A stretch of DNA of 64,000 nt from Bacillota bacterium (lineage in GTDB: Bacteria > Bacillota > Clostridia > Lachnospirales > Lachnospiraceae). The stretch is taken from contig JAEWCQ010000014.1 of NCBI GenBank assembly GCA_023390555.1, positions 124,001 through 188,000 on the forward strand, read 5' to 3'. The first letter of the stretch is position 1. Every line of letters begins with the position of its first letter. The position numbers were made by a program, and so were the translations under genes. The notes under the pieces are model-generated. The model searched no databases, had not been told where the DNA came from, and saw only the letters and a list, made by a program, of their open reading frames with translations. Of this stretch, positions 58,565 to 64,000 are shown piece after piece.

Positions 58565-60553
58565 ATGTCGGGTGATAATATCAGTGAATCCATGCTGGAT
58601 GTATTTCTATTTGAAACCACACAGCTTATGGAGCAGCTGGAAGATGAAATTTTATCAAATGAAAAGGAAAGCTGCTATTCCGATAGCGCGATCAATGAAA
58701 TATTTCGTATTATGCATACAATTAAAGGATCTTCGGCCATGATGATGTTTGAGAATATCTCAAAGTTAGCACATGCCATGGAAGACCTTTTTTATTTTCT
58801 TCGTGAGGAAAAACCGCGGAGAGTGGATTATTCGATATTGACGGATCTGATCCTTGAATGCATTGATTTCCTCAAAGTAGAACTGGAAAAACTAAAAAAC
58901 GGAGATCATCCGGATGGGGATTATTCGTTACTGACAGAAAAAATACACGGATTTTTGTCGGAATTAAAACAGTGCGGAGTGGAGGAGAACAGCACGGACC
59001 AGATGAATTGGTACAAAGTGCTTCTCTTTTTTGAGGATGACTGTGAAATGGAACATATACGGGCATTCTCTGTCCTGTACCAGATCAAAGACATTGTGGA
59101 GGAACTTTACTGTACGCCGGATGAAACTATCCTCGAACAAAAAGAGAGTGCACAGACAATACGGGAGGCAGGTTTTTCCCTGTATCTGAAGGCGCAGCAG
59201 TCCTATGAGGAGCTTCATGAGATATTGGAAAAGACTCCGTTTTTGAAAACAATACAATTAGACCGGCTGGAAAATGACCGGGAAGTCAGAACTCTGTTTG
59301 GAATACCGGAAAGTGCTGCGGCGGACGTACAGACCAGGGAAACAAACACAACTGAGCATGGGAAAGAGACACAGTCGTCCGTGTCCCAGCAGAGTCTGAT
59401 CAGTGTGAGCGTCACAAAATTAGATAAGTTGATGGATCTGGTCGGAGAAATGGTAATTGCGGAAGCCATGGTCATACAAAGCTCCGATTTGAAGGGGCTG
59501 GTACTGGACAATTTTCATAAATCTGCAAGGCAGCTTAACAAAATCACAGATGAGATACAGGATGTCGTAATGTCTATCCGTATGGTTCCGCTCTCCGCGA
59601 CGTTTCACAAAATGCACCGTATCGTCCGGGATATGTGTAAAAAACTAGGCAAGGATGTAAAGCTTGAAATTATAGGAGAAGAAACGGAAGTAGATAAAAA
59701 CATCATTGAACACATCTCGGATCCGCTGATGCACCTTGTCCGGAATGCCCTGGATCATGGAATCGAGCGTCCGGAAGCGCGTCTGGAAAACGGGAAACCG
59801 CAGACCGGTACGATCACGCTGGAAGCAAAGAATGCGGGGGGAGATGTCTTGATCATCATTCGGGATGACGGACAGGGAATTGACAAAGAAAAAGTCCTGA
59901 AAAAAGCGATGGAAAATGGTCTCCTGCAGAAACCAGGCGAAGAAATGCTGGATAGAGAGATTTACAATCTGATTTTCCTGCCGGGATTTTCAACGAAAGA
60001 AAACGTCTCGGAATACTCCGGACGCGGAGTGGGGATGGACGTGGTCACAAAGAATATCGAGCTGGTAGGCGGCTCCATATTTATGGAGAGCAGCCAGGGA
60101 ACAGGAACGGTCATTACACTGAAGATACCGCTGACACTTGCCATCATCGATGGAATGAATATCAAGGTCGGAGACTCCCACTATACGATTCCGACCATCT
60201 CCATTAAAGAATTCTTTCGTCCGAATGAAAGAGACATGATAACAGATACCGACGAAAATGAGATGATCATGGTCCGAGGGCAGTGTTATCCCGTTGTCCG
60301 GCTTCACCGGATCTATCAAATCCGGAATGCAAAAACAGAATTTAAAGACGGGATTATCATAATGGTGGAACAGGATGAAAAGACCGTCTGCATCTTTGCG
60401 GATGAGCTGCTCGGACAGCAACAGGTGGTGGTAAAAGCACTGCCGGAATACATCAGCTGGATCAGGAAGATAAAGGGACTTACAGGCTGTACGCTTTTAG
60501 GAGATGGAAACATCAGTCTGATTTTAGATATAGCGGGATTGATTAGTCCTTAA
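58565..60553 (+). CDS. cheA: Chemotaxis histidine kinase CheA
   Basis: 662 residues. The HPt domain carries phosphorylated H51 (IMHTIKGSSAMM). A middle CheY-binding-like region follows, then the dimerisation domain (~295-350), the ATP-binding domain (LVRNALDHGIE, DDGQGID, GRGVGMDVV) and the C-terminal CheW-like domain (IDGMNIKVGDSHYTIP). It passes phosphate to CheY and CheB. The ATG at 58565 follows CAGGTG; longer frame extension overlaps cheY without a site. Confidence 0.93.
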   Translation: MSGDNISESMLDVFLFETTQLMEQLEDEILSNEKESCYSDSAINEIFRIMHTIKGSSAMMMFENISKLAHAMEDLFYFLREEKPRRVDYSILTDLILECIDFLKVELEKLKNGDHPDGDYSLLTEKIHGFLSELKQCGVEENSTDQMNWYKVLLFFEDDCEMEHIRAFSVLYQIKDIVEELYCTPDETILEQKESAQTIREAGFSLYLKAQQSYEELHEILEKTPFLKTIQLDRLENDREVRTLFGIPESAAADVQTRETNTTEHGKETQSSVSQQSLISVSVTKLDKLMDLVGEMVIAEAMVIQSSDLKGLVLDNFHKSARQLNKITDEIQDVVMSIRMVPLSATFHKMHRIVRDMCKKLGKDVKLEIIGEETEVDKNIIEHISDPLMHLVRNALDHGIERPEARLENGKPQTGTITLEAKNAGGDVLIIIRDDGQGIDKEKVLKKAMENGLLQKPGEEMLDREIYNLIFLPGFSTKENVSEYSGRGVGMDVVTKNIELVGGSIFMESSQGTGTVITLKIPLTLAIIDGMNIKVGDSHYTIPTISIKEFFRPNERDMITDTDENEMIMVRGQCYPVVRLHRIYQIRNAKTEFKDGIIIMVEQDEKTVCIFADELLGQQQVVVKALPEYISWIRKIKGLTGCTLLGDGNISLILDIAGLISP

Positions 60554-60577
60554 AATGACAGAAAGGGGATAAACCAA

Positions 60578-61072
60578 ATGGCAGAAGTTACAGAAGAGGT
60601 TGTAGAACTGGAAGAAGATACCCAGAAAGGAAGATTTTTGACCTTTGCACTGGGGAGTGAGATCTATGGTATTGAAATCAAGCACGTCACGGAAATTATT
60701 GGGATACAGGCGATTACGGAGCTGCCGGAATTGCCGGAATACATCCGCGGAATTATTAATCTGAGAGGAAAAATTATTCCTGTCATGGACGTGAGACTTC
60801 GATTTAAGAAGGCATTTCGGGAATACAATGACAGAACCTGTATCATCGTAATTGATATTCGTGATATCTCAATCGGACTGATCGTAGACAGTGTTTCGGA
60901 AGTCTTATCGATTCATGAGCAGGATATCATAGAGCCTCCGAAGCTCAATCATGGGCAGCAGAATAAATATATTAAAAATATAGGAAAGGCAGGAAACGAT
61001 GTGAAACTGCTGCTGGATTGTGAAAGGCTGCTCACCGAAAATGAAGTGGAAGAGCTGAACGAGGCAATGTAA
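60578..61072 (+). CDS. cheW: Chemotaxis coupling protein CheW
   Basis: A 164-residue scaffold linking receptors to CheA. Typical double beta-barrel pattern: FLTFALGSEIYGIEIKHVTEII, LPEYIRGIINLRGKIIPVMDVR and LIVDSVSEVLSI. AAAGGGG before the ATG. Placed between cheA and a receptor gene in one operon. Confidence 0.93.
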   Translation: MAEVTEEVVELEEDTQKGRFLTFALGSEIYGIEIKHVTEIIGIQAITELPELPEYIRGIINLRGKIIPVMDVRLRFKKAFREYNDRTCIIVIDIRDISIGLIVDSVSEVLSIHEQDIIEPPKLNHGQQNKYIKNIGKAGNDVKLLLDCERLLTENEVEELNEAM

Positions 61073-61133
61073 CACCGAAATCTTGGGCCATCACAACTGA
61101 AGATACGAAAGATAAAAGGAAGGGAGTACCACC

Positions 61134-62969
61134 ATGAAAAAATTCAAGGATATGAAAATAGCGACGAAACTGATTATCAGTTTCATACTTGTGGCGTGTA
61201 TCGCGGGCATTGTAGGAGTTGCAGGAGTCTATTTTACCACGACAATAAACAAAGCGGATACGCAGTTGTATGAAGATAACACGGTCGGAATCGGGAATAT
61301 TGCAAATGCGGAAATCTACTACCAGAGGGTTCGGTATAATGTTACAAAACTGATGCTGGATACAAGCACGATGGATGAGGGACTGGAAAAGGTTTCCTCT
61401 TTTACAACAAAAGTGGATGACTATCTGAAAGAATATCATGCGAATCTGTCCGGAGAAGAGGAACAGGATCTGTATAATACACTGGAAAGTAACTGGGAAA
61501 CGTACAAAGAATGTCTTACTACGATTGAGGATGAATTGAAAAATGACAAGATGGATCAGGCAAAAGAACTGATTTTCGGAGATGCACAGGATGCGGCGGA
61601 CAATTTACAGACGTCGTTTGACGATATTTTTGCATTTAATCTCAGTGAGGCTTCCGATAAATCAGACAGCAATGATACACTTGCAAATCAGGCTCTGCTG
61701 ATTATGATTGTGATTATTGTGATCGGAATTGTGCTCGCGATTACACTTGGAATTGTCGTTTCCAAAATTATCAGTGTTCCGGTAAATAAGATGATGCAGG
61801 CAGCCAACCGGCTTGCTGTGGGAGATGTGGAAGCCAGCATTGATATCAGCACAAAAGATGAAATCGGAAGTCTGGCAGAGTCCTTGAAGTCTATGATTGC
61901 AAATATACGCCAGCAGGCGAAGGCAGCAGAGCGGATCGCTGAGGGAGATATGACGGTAGATGTTGCTGTCCGCTCCGAAAGTGACCTGCTCGGCAGAATG
62001 CTCAGTGAACTGGTGGACAAGAACAATGAGGTATTGCAGAATATTTCGGCTGCATCGGAGCAGGTAGCGGCAGGTTCCAAGCAGGTATCCGATTCCAGTA
62101 TTGCGCTTTCACAGGGTGCTACCGAGCAGGCCAGCTCGATTGAAGAGCTGACGGCCTCTTTAGAAGAAATTTCTTCACAGACCAAGCTGAATGCGCAGAA
62201 TGCGAGCCAGGCAAATGATCTGGCAGAAGTTGCAAAAGATACGGCGATCAAGGGAAATTCCCGCATGAAAGAAATGCAGACGGCAATGGATGAGATCAAT
62301 ATCTCTTCTGCGAACATCTCCAAGATCATAAAGGTAATTGATGAAATTGCATTCCAGACCAATATTCTTGCATTAAACGCTGCCGTTGAGGCTGCAAGGG
62401 CCGGACAGCACGGAAAGGGGTTTGCAGTTGTTGCAGAAGAGGTGCGTAATCTTGCGGCAAGATCTGCAAATGCGGCAAAAGAGACGACGGATATGATCGA
62501 AGGCTCCATAACGAAAGTTGAAGCCGGAACAAAGATCGCAAATGATACCGCAGAAGCGTTGAATCGAATTGTGGAAGATGTGGCAAAGGCAGCAGCGTTA
62601 GTTGCGGATATCGCGACAGCATCCAATGAGCAGGCAACCGGTATTGCGCAGATCAATCAGGGCATCATGCAGGTTTCGCAGGTGGTTCAGACGAATTCTG
62701 CAACCTCGGAAGAGAGCGCGGCTGCAAGTGAAGAATTGTCCGGTCAGGCAGAGCTGCTGAGAGAATCAGTAAGTAAATATAAGCTGCGCAACTCCGGCCG
62801 CACCACAAGTAAATTTGACGAACTGAATCCGGAGGTTTTAAAGATGCTGGATGGGATGTCCCATAAAGAAAAATCCGGAAATGATGCTTCTCATGGGAGC
62901 AAGCCGGTTGAATCTGCCGCAAAAACAAAGATTGTATTAAGCGATGCCGAATTTGGAAAGTATTCTTAG
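61134..62969 (+). CDS. Methyl-accepting chemotaxis protein (transmembrane, HAMP)
   Basis: 611 residues. Membrane helix ~12-33, an extracytoplasmic four-helix-bundle sensor (~35-185), a second membrane helix ~188-212, a HAMP domain, then the cytoplasmic coiled-coil signalling domain with the conserved tip [23 protein letters not shown] and [17 protein letters not shown]. Glu/Gln-rich adaptation segments flank it. AAGGAAGGGAG before the ATG. Ligand unknown. Encoded in the che operon, so likely a major receptor. Confidence 0.92.
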   Translation: MKKFKDMKIATKLIISFILVACIAGIVGVAGVYFTTTINKADTQLYEDNTVGIGNIANAEIYYQRVRYNVTKLMLDTSTMDEGLEKVSSFTTKVDDYLKEYHANLSGEEEQDLYNTLESNWETYKECLTTIEDELKNDKMDQAKELIFGDAQDAADNLQTSFDDIFAFNLSEASDKSDSNDTLANQALLIMIVIIVIGIVLAITLGIVVSKIISVPVNKMMQAANRLAVGDVEASIDISTKDEIGSLAESLKSMIANIRQQAKAAERIAEGDMTVDVAVRSESDLLGRMLSELVDKNNEVLQNISAASEQVAAGSKQVSDSSIALSQGATEQASSIEELTASLEEISSQTKLNAQNASQANDLAEVAKDTAIKGNSRMKEMQTAMDEINISSANISKIIKVIDEIAFQTNILALNAAVEAARAGQHGKGFAVVAEEVRNLAARSANAAKETTDMIEGSITKVEAGTKIANDTAEALNRIVEDVAKAAALVADIATASNEQATGIAQINQGIMQVSQVVQTNSATSEESAAASEELSGQAELLRESVSKYKLRNSGRTTSKFDELNPEVLKMLDGMSHKEKSGNDASHGSKPVESAAKTKIVLSDAEFGKYS

Positions 62970-62996
62970 TGATCGGTTGGGTGCCAGGTAGAACAT

Positions 62997-63812
62997 ATGC
63001 AGAAAATTACAGAAGCGGAATTTCAGAAACTTGCGGCATATATCAGAAGAAATTACGGCATCTATCTGAAAGAGGAAAAGATGTCTCTGATTACGGGGAG
63101 ACTTGGAAATGTACTGCTAAATAAACAAATGGACAGTTTTTCGGAGTATTTTGATTATGTGATATCCGATCCGAGCGGAAATGCCGCAGTGGAACTGGTC
63201 AATCGGATCACAACGAACCATACTTATTTTATGCGGGAAGTGGAGCATTTTGAATACTTTCGCAATACCGCACTCCCTTTTCTGACGAAAAATGTTCCTG
63301 ACAGGGATCTGCGGATCTGGAGTGCCGGCTGCTCCAGCGGAGAAGAGCCTTATACACTCGCAATGATTCTGGATGAGTTTTTTGGAAGAGAAAAACTCTG
63401 GTGGGATACCCATGTTTTGGCCACGGATATCTCCGGGGATGTTTTGGAAGAAGCCAAACGGGGCAGATACAACCGGGAAGGAGTCGATCTTCTTCCTGAG
63501 CAGTGGAGAAAAAAATATTTTAGCGGGTACGACAAGGACTATTCCGAAATCAGTCAGAAGATAAAAGACGAGGTGATTTTCCGGAAGTTCAATCTGATGG
63601 AGCCGGTCTTCCCGTTTAAGCGGAAATTTCATGTAATATTCTGCAGAAATGTCATGATCTATTTTGATAATGATACAAGGGATGCACTGATCAATAAATT
63701 TTACGATATGACAGAAGAGGGAGGATTCCTTTTTATCGGACATTCGGAATCTCTCAATCGTGAAAAAACAAGATATAAATATGTCATGCCGGCTCTTTAC
63801 AGAAAGGAATAA
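62997..63812 (+). CDS. cheR: Chemotaxis protein methyltransferase CheR
   Basis: 271 residues. It methylates receptor glutamates with S-adenosylmethionine. The N-terminal helical domain is followed by the methyltransferase domain: IWSAGCSSGEEPYTLAM (SAM loop), VLATDIS, CRNVMIYFD and FIGHSES, all classical CheR motifs. The ribosome site (CCAGGT) is weak. The stop is 4 nt before cheB. Confidence 0.94.
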   Translation: MQKITEAEFQKLAAYIRRNYGIYLKEEKMSLITGRLGNVLLNKQMDSFSEYFDYVISDPSGNAAVELVNRITTNHTYFMREVEHFEYFRNTALPFLTKNVPDRDLRIWSAGCSSGEEPYTLAMILDEFFGREKLWWDTHVLATDISGDVLEEAKRGRYNREGVDLLPEQWRKKYFSGYDKDYSEISQKIKDEVIFRKFNLMEPVFPFKRKFHVIFCRNVMIYFDNDTRDALINKFYDMTEEGGFLFIGHSESLNREKTRYKYVMPALYRKE

Positions 63813-63816
63813 TCAG

Positions 63817-64000
63817 ATGAAAAAGATCAGGGTTCTTGTTGTGGATGACAGCATGGTCTTTCAGCAGGTACTTGCCAGGGGGCTGTCTTCCGATGTGAAC
63901 ATTGAAGTCGTAGCCACTGCAAACGATCCGTTTGACGCAAGGGATAAAATCCTTGCGTTTGAGCCGGATGTCATGACCTGTGATGTAGAAATGCCGAAAA
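63817..64000 (+). CDS. cheB: Chemotaxis methylesterase CheB, N-terminal part
   Basis: The gene runs past the window end. The visible 61 residues are the start of a receiver domain: KKIRVLVVDDSMVFQQVL and the phospho-acceptor in CDVEMPK. Directly after cheR, a receiver of this kind is almost certainly CheB; the methylesterase domain is not visible. The ATG follows AAAGGAATAATCAG. Confidence 0.8.
   Translation, partial: MKKIRVLVVDDSMVFQQVLARGLSSDVNIEVVATANDPFDARDKILAFEPDVMTCDVEMPK

Noticed and set aside
61688..62656. A 322-codon minus-strand frame opposite the MCP gene
   Set aside because: It is the antisense of the Ala/Glu-rich coiled coil; the plus-strand MCP is fully supported.

Overview
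The window reads as chromosomal DNA of a motile, obligately anaerobic, low-to-moderate GC Firmicute, most likely a clostridium of the Lachnospiraceae type. The grounds are two pyruvate:ferredoxin oxidoreductases, an anaerobic NrdG activase, a CheV/CheW/CheA/CheY chemotaxis set, strong AGGAGG ribosome sites, TTGACA/TATAAT promoters and many TTG starts. No rRNA, tRNA or CRISPR array was seen. The species call is inference.

Layout. 1-4.1 kb: the tail of a GH38 alpha-mannosidase, a decayed transaldolase fragment, a small ABM-like protein, a LysE exporter divergent from an HxlR regulator with palindromic operators, and a second HxlR gene divergent from an Old Yellow Enzyme. 4.4-12.1 kb: a sucrose/beta-glucoside operon (GH32, EIIBC, GH3, PRD regulator, HAD phosphatase, separate EIIA). 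12.2-16.3 kb: an MCP without an external sensor domain, a FabH-like protein lacking the usual His/Asn, and a phenylacetate-CoA ligase. 17-22.1 kb: a patch of small accessory genes (GNAT acetyltransferases, P-loop kinases, a PNPOx-like flavoprotein, a CDP-alcohol phosphatidyltransferase, small membrane proteins). 22.3 kb: nagB.

23.1-38 kb is the most interesting metabolic region: a complete yhf-type cluster (YhfZ, YhfY, YhfU, YhfT, an amidase-like protein, Php, YhfS, YhfX, YhfW) under a TACA-A7-TGTA operator. It is followed in the same direction by a beta-lactamase-like hydrolase, an M29 metallopeptidase homologue, two XRE-cupin regulators, a dipeptide-epimerase-like enolase-superfamily enzyme and an LDH-like dehydrogenase with an unusual specificity residue. 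Together they look like an uncharacterised catabolic system for an amide- or lactone-containing, amino-acid-derived compound; the substrate cannot be read from the sequence.

38-49.3 kb: NrdG, a two-component system, a lipoprotein, CheV, an acidic membrane-anchored protein, HisH-HisF, uracil-DNA glycosylase, a short FliD-like protein whose leader carries a CsrA-type GGA hairpin, and an ABC-F ATPase. 49.7-57 kb: two adjacent PFOR genes, the first with highly biased codons and a Rex-like operator. 57.2-58.1 kb: a catalytic-domain-only tyrosine recombinase bracketed by 28-29 bp inverted copies of a recombinase-core-like site, directly upstream of the chemotaxis operon cheY-cheA-cheW-mcp-cheR-cheB (58.2 kb to the window end); this could be an invertible switch.
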